Part shown: in pieces, positions 22,766 to 34,912 of the stretch | Layout of the letters: every line of letters begins with the position of its first letter | Position numbering within the stretch: position 1 is the stretch's first letter | Source of the DNA: Capillidium heterosporum | Taxonomy: Eukaryota; Entomophthoromycota; Entomophthoromycetes; Entomophthorales; Capillidiaceae | Length of the DNA: 64,000 bases | NCBI GenBank assembly: GCA_016630905.1 | Contig: WBMQ01000011.1 | Coordinates: forward strand, 806,001 to 870,000 | Direction of reading: 5' to 3' | Program-made: the position numbers and the translations under genes | The notes under the pieces: generated by a model | What the model saw: the letters and a program-made list of their open reading frames with translations, nothing else | The model's database searches: none | What the model was told of the DNA's origin: nothing

Positions 22766-24217
22766 ATGAAGAACTATATTTTATTAGTAGCAACCCTAAT
22801 CGCAGGCAATGTTTTAGCCATCCCTGGTATTGTCAGTTTGAAAATGGATGACAGCGTACTCTACCGTAGACTCAATAGCTCCAATTCGCGAGTTGGGACA
22901 GACTTTAAAGAGCTATGGTTTAACCAGATCGTCGACCATTTTTCCAATGGCGAAAATACCTCGAGGTACAGACAGCGCTACTTCGTAAACGACCAGTACT
23001 ACCAACCAGGCGGCCCGGCCCTCCTCTTCATCGGAGGTGAAGGAGAACTCAATGGATTTTGGACACAATACAGTGTTCTAGCTTCAGCAGCTCAACAGTT
23101 AAACGGGGTCGTCTATGGTTTGGAGCACCGCTACTACGGCAAGTCCCAGCCAACTAGAAATTGGTCAACCGAAAATCTCAGGTACCTAAGTTCGCAGCAA
23201 GCCCTCGCTGATCTCGCCAAGTTTATCTCAGAAGTACCTTTACCTGGACAGCAGGATGGACCCAAGCCTAACACCAAGTGGATTGTAGCCGGTGGGAGCT
23301 ACCCTGGAAATTTAGCTGCTTGGGCCCGACTCAAGTACCCCGACCTGATCACCGGTGCCATCGCCTCCTCAGCCCCAGTATTAGCTAAAGAGCACTTCTT
23401 TGAATATGACCAGCAAGTCCAAAAATCCCTTTTGCAGAACGGTGGTCAAGCGTGCTTGGACTACTACCTCGATATCTTCAAATCTATCGACAAAACTTTA
23501 ACTTCAGGAACTCAACGGGAGATTTCTAACTTGAAATCACAATTTACCTGCCAGAATGTCGATAATCAACGTTTTGCTGATAGTTTAGCCTGGATTTCTG
23601 GAATCGTCCAGTACAACAACAACAACGCTCAATCCAGTGTCAAAACTTACTGTGCAGGTATAAAATCTGGCGGGACTTTGGCTCAAAAGATTGCTGATTT
23701 CGCCAAAGACTTTAGAAGCCAGTTAGGAGGCAGCACTTGCCAACAATACGTCGACTTCAGCTTCTACAAAAATACTAATATAGATAGCTCCCAGGCAACT
23801 CGACAGTGGCTCTACCAGAGTTGCACCGAATTTGGGTACTGGCAGCTAGCTCCTAATGCCCCACTACCAGCTGCTCGATCACGATTGCCAAATTTGACGC
23901 TGTACAATAAGATCTACTGTGACGACTTGTTTGCCGAAGGACTTAGACCCCATATCAACTATACCAACAACTGGTATCATGGAAAGGACCTCCGCATCAC
24001 GAATGTTATCTTTAACAACGGTGAGCTGGATCCTTGGACTCCATTATCTATCTTACCCGGAACTCCAAACCTTCCCGACACGATGCAAACCTACATCATA
24101 AATGGTGCCTCCCATGCTACCGACCTAAGTTCGCCTGACCGCAGTGATTCACGTTCTATTGCTGAAGCTAAAGCTCGTAACATCGAACAGATAAAGAAGT
24201 GGGTGAATGGAAACTAA
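22766..24217 (+). CDS. Secreted S28 serine carboxypeptidase, intact copy
   Basis: A single-exon gene of 483 residues. The first ~18 residues (YILLVATLIAGNVLA) form a signal peptide. The S28 family (lysosomal Pro-X carboxypeptidase, dipeptidyl peptidase II, thymus-specific serine protease) hydrolyses peptides near proline at acid pH. Motifs: WFNQIVDHF, GGPALLFIGGEGE, LEHRYYGKS, SSQQALADL, nucleophile Ser178 in GGSYPGN, Asp422 in NGELDPW, and His450 in NGASHATD. Cys residues are spaced as for a secreted protein, and several NxS/T sequons occur. The gene has its own TATA element and promoter dyad. Its duplicate at 18018-19470 is otherwise the same apart from one inserted base. Together with the M20 peptidase it suggests external or vacuolar protein use. 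Confidence 0.95.
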   Translation: MKNYILLVATLIAGNVLAIPGIVSLKMDDSVLYRRLNSSNSRVGTDFKELWFNQIVDHFSNGENTSRYRQRYFVNDQYYQPGGPALLFIGGEGELNGFWTQYSVLASAAQQLNGVVYGLEHRYYGKSQPTRNWSTENLRYLSSQQALADLAKFISEVPLPGQQDGPKPNTKWIVAGGSYPGNLAAWARLKYPDLITGAIASSAPVLAKEHFFEYDQQVQKSLLQNGGQACLDYYLDIFKSIDKTLTSGTQREISNLKSQFTCQNVDNQRFADSLAWISGIVQYNNNNAQSSVKTYCAGIKSGGTLAQKIADFAKDFRSQLGGSTCQQYVDFSFYKNTNIDSSQATRQWLYQSCTEFGYWQLAPNAPLPAARSRLPNLTLYNKIYCDDLFAEGLRPHINYTNNWYHGKDLRITNVIFNNGELDPWTPLSILPGTPNLPDTMQTYIINGASHATDLSSPDRSDSRSIAEAKARNIEQIKKWVNGN

Positions 24218-24629
24218 TATATCTAATAAACACTTACTTAATGGTAGTATGCAATGTAAAGTTTGTTTACCTAATAAACGATTTGATACTTACACATATA
24301 TCCATATCAAAATCTTACTAATAAGCTTATATCAATGTAATAAACTACAACATTAAACTTGTTTTTAAGAGCATTTCGTCGTTGATTCCCATTGATATAA
24401 GATTTCTTCCACCATGTGCTACAAAAAATAATTACTGATATGCACTCTTAACAATCGAGTCTATTTAGAATCAACATTTTACCAAATACCTAACTTACAT
24501 CTGTAATACTCTTAGCAAGTCAAAGTAGTTAAGCTAAAGCTCACCTTAAACTTGTTCATCTACATATATAAAATTTAAAGCTTTATTCTTCGGTATATAT
24601 ACATTTTACCTTCAGCTCTTCTATCGACA
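24218..24629. other. Intergenic spacer
   Basis: Spacer downstream of the S28 gene and outside the inverted repeat; no gene recognised. Confidence 0.45.
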
Positions 24630-25118
24630 TCAGTATACATTTTTATAGAAAATGTAAGGTCCAGGGAGGTACCACTGGATCCAACTAATGATGGCGTCGA
24701 ATTGTGAGCTTATGACGTGGTAAGTTAGGAAAGTGAAACTAACACCCACCACGGCATTAGTAATGAAGGCCTGAACTCTTCGGATGGCAGGTCGGATAGC
24801 CAGGTAAAGGAAGTACACCATGAGGAATGCCCACACAATGGTAGTCACGTCCCAGTTCCAAGAGGGGATAGAGGGGACATATGGAGGCTTGGGTACAGAC
24901 TGGGGCTGAACAGGGGGAGGCCTATCAGGCGAGAGTTGAGCAACAGCCAGTGCTACCGTATTGGGATCAAAGGTAGGGGTTGGCTGGTAGGTCAACGTTG
25001 GCTCGAAGGAGTTGATCGTATTAGTAATATTAATCGCCCAAAGGAGGTGAGATCCGAGGGTAGCAAGGATTGTTAACAGGTAATGCGAGGTAGGAAGAAC
25101 AGGGGGATTAGACCACAT
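24630..25118 (-). CDS. Repeat-borne proline-rich membrane protein ORF
   Basis: A 162-residue ORF beginning MWSNPPVLPTSHYLL. Order of parts: a hydrophobic N-terminal helix (LLTILATLGSHLLWAINI), a Pro-rich linker (about residues 60-90, PDRPPPVQPQSVPKPP), a second strong helix (VWAFLMVYFLYLAI), a basic turn (RPAIRRVQ), and a third helix (FITNAVVGVSFTFLTYHVI), then SQFDAIISWI. I do not recognise the family. A related, shortened ORF lies in the other repeat copy, with more conservative than random amino-acid differences at the ends. Confidence 0.5.
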   Translation of the reverse strand: MWSNPPVLPTSHYLLTILATLGSHLLWAINITNTINSFEPTLTYQPTPTFDPNTVALAVAQLSPDRPPPVQPQSVPKPPYVPSIPSWNWDVTTIVWAFLMVYFLYLAIRPAIRRVQAFITNAVVGVSFTFLTYHVISSQFDAIISWIQWYLPGPYIFYKNVY

Positions 25119-25681
25119 AGTAATACGGTGTTGGACAAGGATATAAGTAAAGGATACTATTTTATTTTGAACTAAAAAACGAAATCAGGCTGTCGCAATA
25201 GCTATGGCTAGGGATTGAGGTGAGTAACAGCTACGAGTAGCGAGGTGTAACGTTGTCAAGATGCAGGCCTTTGGTAACATCCCAAGGGTTTAAATACCCC
25301 TTGAGTACCTCGGCAATAGTTATAACAGGATGATTAGGTTTCCATCTGCAATTAACTATTTTATAGGTTAATTAAGATTTTGCCAAGTTTAGCTAAAAAG
25401 GTTCGTACTAATCTGAGCTACTACTGGTAAGCTTACTATTATCAAGCTTTAGTATCCAATGTTCTGCTATTACTAGTAGAGATTCCTAGGTAGTCATCGG
25501 AGCTAAGAAAAAAATAATAAAGGTGAAAGCAAATGTCTCATATAGGGCAGATTCGGAACTAAAATAGCTATGAATTGCAGGTTAAGAATTAAAAGTTGAT
25601 AAGAAAAAATAGCAAAGGAAGCAAATGAAGGAATAGATTTATGACATCATCATAGGAATTGTAACGACCAGGGTTATTACA
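24650..25681 (-). repeat. Dispersed repeat, copy 2 (longer form)
   Basis: Read on the minus strand it begins TGTAATAACCCTGGTCGTTA and ends near GGACCTTACATTT, matching the copy at 8753-9588. It contains the longer, 162-codon form of the membrane-protein ORF. The TGTAATAACCC start suggests an LTR boundary, but no matching CA end, target duplication or polymerase was seen, so the class stays open. Confidence 0.6.
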
Positions 25682-26025
25682 GAAAAGATAGTATATTTTT
25701 CCAAGATCAAAATCATTATCCATCAAATGCTTTTCAATCACTATTGGGTAAATTCCAGCTTTATCTAAATTTCTTATTTAACAACTAGGTATATATATTC
25801 GGTAAGTAGTATTCCATATATACTTTTAAAGCTTAAAAATCTTGGATACCTAAGTAATACTACCTTAGTAAATTATAGGATCTAGCCATTTTGATATCTT
25901 AATTTAAAATTCTCGTTCTGGTATCAGATGTTCCACATTAACCAAATGATTTCTCTTCGATCTATATATCAAAAATAAGTGTATAAGCAACATTATGTAG
26001 CATCAACTTTAATTATAAAAAACAT
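25682..26025. other. Intergenic spacer
   Basis: AT-rich sequence between the dispersed repeat and the UGT relic; no gene recognised. Confidence 0.4.
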
Positions 26026-27660
26026 GAAGTTTTCAAGCTATTAATTTATACGACAATCCTACCCTTGGTCTTGATAGTACTATTGACTGCAACCCATCCT
26101 AAGCTGAATATCTATCTCCACTCCAGCCATAATAAATGTAGTTACACAAAGTTCAATTTAGAGCTGAGTACCTATCTATTTAAACACAGTCACTGTGTTG
26201 GTTGCCTAGTTTTATCAGGGAATCAAAATTATTTTTGAAGGGTATCTCAATTTCAATTAATATCACTCGATCCAACGATCCAATTTAACCCTGATGATAT
26301 ATGGCCTGCTTACGAAGCCAAGAGATTCGGCATTATTGAAATAAAGCCTATCAATAAGTTCTGACTTATAGTGGAGTCTTCCACAGTGATATTCCCTACC
26401 AGCTACAACTTGACTTTCAACCTCTATCGAACGTTTTGAAATGGAATCAATCCGATCTCATCGTATGTGATTCCTTTACACCTGCTTGTGTCGATGTAGC
26501 CAGCATATTAGGCATTCCAGTGATTTCTACGATTGGTAGCTTACCTGTTTTTGAGCACGTTACGACCAACTATTTGACAAAAGAGTTTGAGGTAGTATCG
26601 ACTCTGATGGAAGATTTCAGCTTTTTGAAGGTGTACTTGAACTTGGTAGTGCCTTTGAAGATCAAGCACCAGTTTCAGAAGGTGACGGATTGATTGAACA
26701 AAATAAGGAGCTTGCGCTATGTGAAGCCCAGTCATCATTTCTTTGGGGATTACAAGTAGACTTTGGTCTTCATCAACAGTCTTCTAGACTTTAAACTTTC
26801 CCTCAATATCCTTGCCAACTTGAAGCTGGTTGGTTTGTTGATCGATAGATATGTGCTATTTGCAACTGATGCTCCCATCAATCAATTTGTAAAGTTCAAA
26901 AGTAAGGTCATGATGGTGGCTTTCGGCCTTGTGATCAAACTAAATAAACAAGATCCAGCCAAACTGTCGGTGTTCTTCACAAGCTTTTAGATGTCGATAA
27001 CCTAGATGGATATTATTTAGTTCAAGCAAAGGCAACCAATCGAACTTATCAGCTACTGTAGCTATTGACAGCCAAGCTATAGGTGCAAAGGAAAAGTTGG
27101 AGTTGAAGAACACTAGTAAATTGCCAACAATGGATTGGATCCTCTAAAGACAGCTTTTAAATCACACAACCACCAAGCCATTCCTATTGTGTTGCGGTTT
27201 AGAATCTGTTTTTGAGTCTTTGGATGTCAATAGGCCGATTCTTTGTATATTTCACCCAAGTAATCAACCCAAAATGCCATCCGAGTCAGAATTGAAGTAG
27301 AGGACTACCTCGATCGATTTAAATACTAGCTTCATTACCTCGTTGGTAAAGTCCGAAGCTTGTTAGATGTCGATAATAGGAATTTGAAGTTAGGTTTAAC
27401 CATGATGAATGCTTTGATCAAATCAGGTCTAGATAATATAAATTTAGCTGTAAGTTTGATGGAATTTGTTCAACTACATAGGATTCATAAGGAAGATGCT
27501 GGCTATAATAGTGGAGAGGGCATTCTCTGCATCCATGCCATCTACTTATCAAATGTAAATCAAGTTTTGTTGAAAAGTATAGCTTGGATATCTGGGTTCT
27601 AGCGTTATCTTTAGTATGTCTAGGTATATGGTGCATAGCTGTTGCTACGATCAAGTTGGT
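26026..27660 (+). pseudogene. UDP-glycosyltransferase (GT1/UGT-like) relic, longer copy
   Basis: Discontinuous frames follow the order of a UGT: a hydrophobic leader (LLIYTTILPLVLIVLLTA) near 26040, LDPTIQFNPDDIWPAYEAKRFG across 26260-26330, SDLIVCDSFTPACVDVASILGIPVI at 26450-26520 (typical UGT acceptor-domain strand), LNILANLKLVGLL, then PIVLCCGLESVFESL in a sugar-donor-site-like position, and a C-terminal VRSLLDVDNRNLKLGL...NLAVSLMEFV helix followed by a hydrophobic end. At least eight stops or frame changes break it. The leader lies outside the inverted repeat and reads across its edge, so this copy is probably the original one. Confidence 0.7.
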
Positions 27661-27785
27661 AAAATTGATATTGGGACTTGTGTTAGGAAAGTTAAATTAG
27701 TCTGGATTTAGTTTGCACTTTGAATAGTGCCTATTCTTGATGTTTCATATATTTGTATTTAGTAGTATGTACAGTTAAACTCAAT
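26309..27785. repeat. Left arm of a 1.48-kb inverted repeat
   Basis: Reverse complement of 34913-36389. Both arms are 1477 bp by my boundary reading, and every stretch compared is identical, including all stop codons of the UGT relic. The 7.1-kb loop holds MSS4 and PTC1. Confidence 0.9.
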
Positions 27786-29368
27786 AAGTTTACTTACTTC
27801 AAATAGCAATGTAAATATATAAATATACTTGTTTAATTTGCTTGCATAACCTTTAGTTTTTAAAAAGGAATAGTAAATATTTCTTTTAATATGTAGTATA
27901 AGTTCATTTTCATATAATCGAATAAACTTGAATTTTACACTTCAACCAATACAATAGAAAATAGCTTTACCTATTTTTACTGAACGATAGGTGGTTGTCA
28001 AAACTATATATTCTATTGGTTAGAGATACGTTATATCCAATGGCTGTTCGAATATTTGTTGAACGCTTGACGTCTAGCAAAGAATGAACGTCGCCCAGAT
28101 CCTAGAGCTCTTGTGATTAACATATCAAGTACCTATGTATGGTATCGAAAGTTGGTGTCAAAAGGGAATTGATTAGTAGCTACTTTTATAATTTCAAAAG
28201 AAATGGGTTTTTAATCACCTAGAAGATTGAATTGTCCGTATTAGCTGCTATGACTCTAATATTCATAGTATCGGCTTCGTTGAAATGAGTGCTTTAATAT
28301 TGATAAAAATTGATATTGTTTAATTTGGCTATTCAATCCTACCAGTCCATCTTTGATTTAACCAGAAAAATAATCACTAAACAATAAAGGAACTTATTAT
28401 ATTGTAGTAAACCTTACACAGCATTTATGTGGTATATATGTGCCATTAGCTTTGTTTTGTATAAGGAAGTTTTATGCTGCTTATTTAAATAAGTGATTAG
28501 CAGAGTATAAAATATTGCAAACCAGCTGTGTATAGGAAGCAACTATAGCGCATGAGATAATTGCCACTCTGTCTTTATTAGGTCTAAAGTTTCTATACAA
28601 AGATCACTTAAACATAGTTTTGGATAAAAATATTAGGCTCAACTGTTCTTCCAGACCACTTGCCTTGCAGCAATTCTAATATTCCGTTGTCTTCTAAATT
28701 GATCCAAGGAAAAACCTTTGAAACCTACCTTACAATGCTTACAGCATTGCTAGTTTGTAAGAATAAAAGCAATATATTTGAACACAGCTAATTTTTAAGC
28801 TCCCTGTACACTATTTCAAATGGAAACAATATATACGGGTGTCTTAGAAAATTGCATTGTAATCCCTTGGATACCAAGAAAACTATAGGAACCTTTTGAC
28901 CGATTATCAAAAGCCCAAACCACTGAAAACAAGAAATCCAAATCCTCGACTAGAATTCGATTTACCAGTGAGCTTCAAGCATCCAATCACCTCGAAAATC
29001 CTAATTGATTTGCTTTTCGCCGAGCAAAAGTTTAACCTATTATCGTCATAAATACAATTTGGGAAGGTTAATTGAAATAGAAATGATAAAACTGGGACCA
29101 AACTTATTTGATTCTGAACTGAAGATTAAAAAGTGAAGGCCGTTGAAAGGAGAGTAACGTCCAAGTTTATAACTTCCTAAACCAAATATGTTAACAGGTA
29201 CTTTATCCTTCAATACCCTTTTCCCTTAGTCATACATTTCACCGCAATTTCAACTTGCTTTTAAAGTACATCTCTTTTATAAGCGTAGTTCTAGATTTAG
29301 ACATGGTTTTGTAGCCCAACTATATTTAATTTACCTATTTTACCTTCATACGTACCAATTTCACTTAG
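27786..29368. other. Intergenic region upstream of MSS4
   Basis: About 1.6 kb, AT-rich, without a supported gene. The last bases before the MSS4 ATG read TTTCACTTAG, so an intron in the 5' leader or an extra upstream coding exon is possible. Confidence 0.45.
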
Positions 29369-31676
29369 ATGCTTATTGATTCGAATAAACTCATATCTAA
29401 TTTAGACCATTTGCCAGTTAAAAAGTTTCAAGTGGAACCGGCTGGGAACGATGTCAAGACTGTGGAGAGGAGTCTTGACGATATTAAGGATAATGAGCAG
29501 CTCAACAAGGCATTTGAATTAACTGCGATCCCTGCTCAAGCTACCCCTTCCATATCAGCTACCTCTTCAATCCACCTAAAAGATTCATACCAGTCAACTG
29601 CTTCAGACTCCACTTTTTCATCGAATTCAACCGGTATAACTTCTTCCAACCAACTTAGTGCTGAATCCCCTGAAACTGGCGAAAATACTCCAACCATCCC
29701 AACTCTACAGCTACCGAGTATACCTGAGATCAGCTCCAGTACTAATTTACCGCCCATTGTTTCCCCAGTAGTCTACAATGAGCCCAATCATATTGAAGAA
29801 ATCCCGGCCCAAGGTAAGAAATTTTACCAATCAAAAAGTTTACTGATATCAAAGTAGAGCCGGATCAGTTTAAAGCCCAGAAACGCATCGAAGTGCAACC
29901 TAGTTTGACAAGTTTACACTCGCGACCATCGTTAGCACCTCGCTCTAAATCTTACAACTCGTCGATAGCCAAATCCAACGGCAGTTCCGATATCATACAG
30001 CATGAGCCTAAACTCGAGATAATAGGTAATTCGGAGGGGATTGAAGTCAGTCTCACCCCATCCAAAATAACTCGAAGGAACACCTACGCTGTATCCATCC
30101 ACAGCAAAAACAAATTGGAGAGCCAAACTATCGACTTACAAGCTACCGCCCCTGAATCCCAACTCAGTAAGAAGAGCAATGTCAAACGTAGGTTCACTAG
30201 ATCCAAGAAGAGCAACGCCACCTACGGTACGAGCTCAGGATCCAACCCCCCCAGTTCCAATCCGGCTAGATTTGGTACTAAGGTTGCCGAAGGCCACCAC
30301 AACTATGCTTTGATGTACAACATGTTGACCGGAATTCGTGTTTCGGTAGGTTTATAACTGTAAATACCATTAATTTACTTGTTCTAGGTTTCAAGATGCA
30401 CAGCAAAAGTTAAACGTCCCCTCACCAGAGCCGACTTCGAAGCGGCCAACAAATTAGCTTTTGACATGTAATCCCTTTTGTAACGACTTATTACTAAATT
30501 TCTTGTAGTACCGGTAACGAGTTGACACCAAGTTCCAAGTACGACTTCAAGTTCAAGGACTACTCGCCCTGGGTCTTCCGTAACCTACGGGAACTGTTTG
30601 GTATAGATCCAGCAGAATACCTGCTCTCCCTCACTTTAAAGTACATTTTATCGGAGCTGTCAACACCAGGTAAGAGCGGTAGTTTCTTCTACTACTCGCA
30701 GGACTTTAGGTTCATTATCAAGACCGTACACCATACCGAGCACAAGTTCTTTCGAAAGATCCTACCTGGTTACTACGAGCACGTCAAGGCTAACCCCGAC
30801 ACCTTAATCAGTCGCATCTACGGGTTGCATCGAGTCAAGATGATCAATACACGCAAAAAGATCCACTTTGTCGTCATGGCCAACGTGCTACCCCCGACTA
30901 AAGATATCCATCACCAATTCGACCTCAAAGGTTCAACTCTGGGACGCATCTTAGATGAAAGTGCGACTACCAAGTCCGGGCTACCTGTCGTCTTGAAAGA
31001 CCTCAACTGGATCAATCAAGAGCGGCACCTCGAATTAGGACCTGACAAGCGCCAGCAGCTCTTCCATCAGCTGCGATCGGACGTTGATTTCTTGGCCAAC
31101 CACAATATCATGGACTACTCACTACTTATCGGCATCCACAATCTGGCTCGCGGTAACCGCGACGGGTTACGTCAAGCCACTTTGTCGGTTTTCGACCCAT
31201 CTAAAGCCGAGTCGATGTCGGTCGTTGGCGGTAGTGGTAGTGCACGATACTATAACGACCCTAAAGACCTGCGCAGGCAGGTCGCCCAGGCCGATCCCGT
31301 CAGCCTCAAATCAGATACCGTTGAAGAGCTGCATCAATTACCCGAGAACATAGGTGAGGAACGCCTACAGTGCGTCTTCTACCGCGATGAAGGTGGGTAC
31401 CTAGCAACTGACGAGTTCAATCGTCCAGCCGGTGAACTGTATTGTATGGGTGTCATCGATATTATGACTCCTTACACCTGGGCCAAGAAGGTGGAGCATA
31501 TATTCAAATCAGTTCAGAACGATCCCAATGCCATCTCGGCTGTCGATCCTTTTACTTACGCCCACCGCTTCTTGAACTTTATCACCAATAGTTTAAAGCA
31601 TCATGAAGATTTAGATGCCCAGTTGAAGGAGTACGAAGCTAGCCATAGGTCCAACTTTCATCCCAAGACCGAATGA
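29369..31676 (+). CDS. MSS4: Phosphatidylinositol-4-phosphate 5-kinase
   Basis: Four exons (29369-29813, 29858-30345, 30388-30467, 30509-31676) give 726 residues with all phases closed. The first ~310 residues are Ser/Thr/Pro-rich and likely disordered. The kinase core begins at GHHNYALMYNMLTGIRVSVSR and holds GKSGSFFYYSQDF (nucleotide loop, ~392-402), KTVHHTEHKFF, HQFDLKGSTLGR, MDYSLLIGIH (catalytic region, ~540), GVIDIMTPYTWAKKVEH (Mg-binding IID-type motif), and an activation loop with KKVEH basic residues. It makes PI(4,5)P2 at the plasma membrane for actin control and endocytosis. The N-terminus could start further upstream. Confidence 0.95.
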
Positions 31677-33002
31677 TTATGATAGTACCTCCTGGAGACT
31701 CCAAAATGTTTTTACCTAATTAGTACCTTTTTTCAGCTTTTGACACCAAATTTTTATATACAAAATTTAGCTCTCTACCTCTAACTTCATGATATACTTA
31801 CACACCTATACTACCTCTTAACCTTTGAACCACCTATATAATGTTAATTTATGTCTACACACTTTTATAATAATAAATTGGATCTTTTGATTGACTTTTT
31901 TGTTAAAGCTTTATGTATATAGCTGATAAAGTAGCATTTTAGATTGATTCTTAAAGATATGTTGAATTTAGATATCCGACTGTTCCTTATTGACTTTGTA
32001 GATACTATGGAAAGGAAGTGTTGAGTATCGATTTAGAGTGATGGCAACATCTTTAGATAGAAGGTTTAAGTTGAATATGATATACTTGGAGGCTTAAAAT
32101 GCCCATTAACTTGCAGATTAAAGATTCTTTGTCGTAGTAGTGGGAATTGTAATTTTATTGCTGAGATGATGCTCATCAAATTAAGGCTTATTATGTGGGC
32201 CATCTACATGACACTATTCAACATATGAATAAAGAATGGCGCCCTATCTGCTTTAGGTAGTATGTGAAAAAGTATATTTTTATTTAATTGGAATGGAGTT
32301 AAACAGGTATCTTTTATATTTAAATTGTAGTTTGCTCCTTCTATTAGTAAAGTGTATTCCTATGAAAAGGAGCGCATATCTACTCCATGCTTCGGATATA
32401 TTTTTAGATGCCGACACGCCGAGCATCGTAAAGGATATATGAATATTCCGACCTATTTTTAATCGTTTATCTCTGTAAATACTTGACCCGAAGTGGTCAT
32501 TGAGATTTGACAACAATGGGCGGTTAGGCTGATCACATCTATCAACTTGCTAGAAAGAGCGTCCCATCCTGTTTTAGTAAAGGTGCCATTACCCCACCAA
32601 TCTATGTGCAAATTTATACCAAATCGGTAACCCTTTTACTTGTTTATCCAATTCCCAACCGTTGATGTCAAAACTCAAGCAACTTGGTAGGGATAAAATT
32701 GGTGATGATGAATCAATTTAAGCTCAAACTGCCTACTGCCTCGTTCAAAATTCTAGATTAGTTTTCCAATCGAATTTATATAAACTCACCCAGTAAACCT
32801 GAACATATAGGCAGCAAATTGCTAAATCAACGTTAGAAAAATAAGGCAAGTTAACTCTAAAATTGGGCTAAAAATAGCTTGAAACTTTTATCTGGACTCA
32901 ACTTTGTCGCTCCAATAGAAAATAGTTAGTCACACCTATCAACCCAGGACTCAGACCCAAAACTTTAAAAGCTGGAAACGTACCTCTCCTATTTCAACTA
33001 AT
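31677..33002. other. Intergenic region
   Basis: About 1.3 kb between MSS4 and PTC1; no gene recognised. Confidence 0.45.
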
Positions 33003-34259
33003 ATGGCTCAGTCTCAAGTAACACCTCAACCCAACCTACCCAGTCAAACCAATGACAAATTGACTAGTGAGTCAAGTAAGGAAGAATACGTCCCATACGA
33101 TCCAGCTAAAGAAGCTGAGTACGACTTCCATGTAGGCGTTTCAGCGGATCGCAATCACCGTTGCCGAAGAACTATGGAGGTACCTTTTAAATACATTTTC
33201 TATTTCCCCACAAGTAGCTACAAGCAGCTTCTACTTTTTCATTTTGACAGCTCTTCTAACATTATTGATGTGTTAGGACGCCCATTGCTTCTTCCACGAT
33301 TTTGGAGGAGTAAAGAACCAGGGGTTCTTTGCCATCTACGACGGGCACGCTGGGAAAAGTGCCGCTGATTACTGTGGGGGCAACTTGCACAAGGTAAATT
33401 ACTAATACCTCCAAATTCCTTGAAGCCATGCTAACCATAACTAATTTGTAGACTTTGGACAAACTTATAAAGAATGATCCAACTATCGACATATCGGAAG
33501 CCTTCAATCAAGCCTATTTATTATCGGACCAGCAACTCAACGACGAAAATTCTTCAGCTGGATGTACTGCCGTTACTGCTTTACTACGTTGGGAAAATGA
33601 TGCCAATGCCGAAAAGGTACTTTTTAATTTACCGATAGTTTATTGATATTGGGCAGCGAGTACTGTATTGCGCCAACGCTGGAGATGCTCGAGCCGTCCT
33701 ATGGTAACTTTTTAGTTTTATTATTGCTACATTTTGTCCTGCACTATACACAACTTATAAAAGATTATTGATATTTGTTTAGTCGTGGGGGTAAAGCTAT
33801 AAGACTTACTTACGACCACAAGGGTTCCGATAGCTTAGAGACTGATCGTATCAAAAACGCTGGAGGTTTCGTTATGAACAACCGGGTCAACGGTATCTAT
33901 TCCATAACAATCACCGACTAATTACTTTTTCATCTAGGCGTTTTAGCAGTGACTCGTGCTCTAGGTGACTTGAATTTTAAAGATTTCGTCATCGGTAACC
34001 CGTACACAGCTCAGGTAGATATCACTAAGGAGGACAGCTTCCTTATCTTAGCTTGTGACGGGGTAATTATTTTTTGTTAACTCTAGCTGGGTATTAATTT
34101 TTTAAATAGCTGTGGGATGTCTGCTCGGACCAGGACGCTGTCAACTTGATTATGGACATCGAAGACAGTCAGGAAGCCAGTAAAAAGTTGCTGGACTTTG
34201 CCCTCAACAACTTCTCAGCTGATAATATTTCTACCATGGTCGTGCGCTTCGACCACTGA
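33003..34259 (+). CDS. PTC1: Protein phosphatase 2C, Ptc1-type
   Basis: Seven exons (33003-33179, 33277-33393, 33452-33616, 33657-33703, 33783-33892, 33938-34062, 34110-34259) encode 296 residues. PPM/PP2C motifs with Mn/Mg ligands are all present: RRTMEDAHC (split by intron 1), [69 protein letters not shown], and the final NISTMVVRF after Asp. The middle block and [13 protein letters not shown] most resemble yeast Ptc1, a Ser/Thr phosphatase that damps the HOG MAP-kinase pathway; that assignment is by memory of the motif pattern. The first ~45 residues are polar and variable. Confidence 0.95.
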
Positions 34260-34912
34260 TTTTAGCACCACCAATAGCTGCATTCGTCCAGTTACGGGGT
34301 TATAATGGGACCTAACTAACTCCAACTGTCTTTTCCTTTATTTTAGTTGCACTACCTACCCTCCAATGACATCCACCTACCCCTGTAATTTCAAATGAAT
34401 ATGCAAGCTATCACTTATAGTATGCTTTTAGAGATTTTGTATGTGAAGTATATATGCTTATATATTTTATACTATTATTATTTGCTAATAGAGTATGTTT
34501 TAGATTTATTTCTACAAGTATTTAATTGTATAGCAGTAGTTTGTATTTGGTTGCTCGAATGTCTGATGGCTTAATAATATATTAAGAATAAATAGGGCAG
34601 TATTTTCATTTTTTGAATACTAAGCTTTCAAAAAAACCCATTAATTGTTAAGTAAAATCCACCTTCACCCAGTTGAATCGAAAACTTTATCAACTGCTTT
34701 GACATGAAACAAAAATATATAAGGCCATTTTTGATGGTGTTAGTTGCAATACAAAACTTATATCTATCTAGTTGACATATGTAGTACTAATTCGTATAAA
34801 AGTAAGTATACGTTATGTATTAAAATATACTTATCGCTGTATAATACTGTACATCTGTCATCTCCTTAAAGATTGAAGTATATCTAGTCAAACTTAATAA
34901 ATCCACCAACAA
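34260..34912. other. Intergenic spacer
   Basis: Spacer between PTC1 and the right arm of the 1.48-kb inverted repeat; no gene recognised. Confidence 0.45.

Larger units (their letters stand above)
22072..24216. repeat. Right arm of the 2.14-kb inverted repeat
   Basis: Reverse complement of 18019-20162. It starts in CATTTCAACTATAATC and stops within the TAA of the S28 gene. This arm carries the uninterrupted S28 reading frame, so it may be the source copy. Confidence 0.9.

Noticed and set aside
30522..31353. Alternative frames inside MSS4
   Set aside because: They are shadows of the conserved kinase core, which has the correct motifs and phases.
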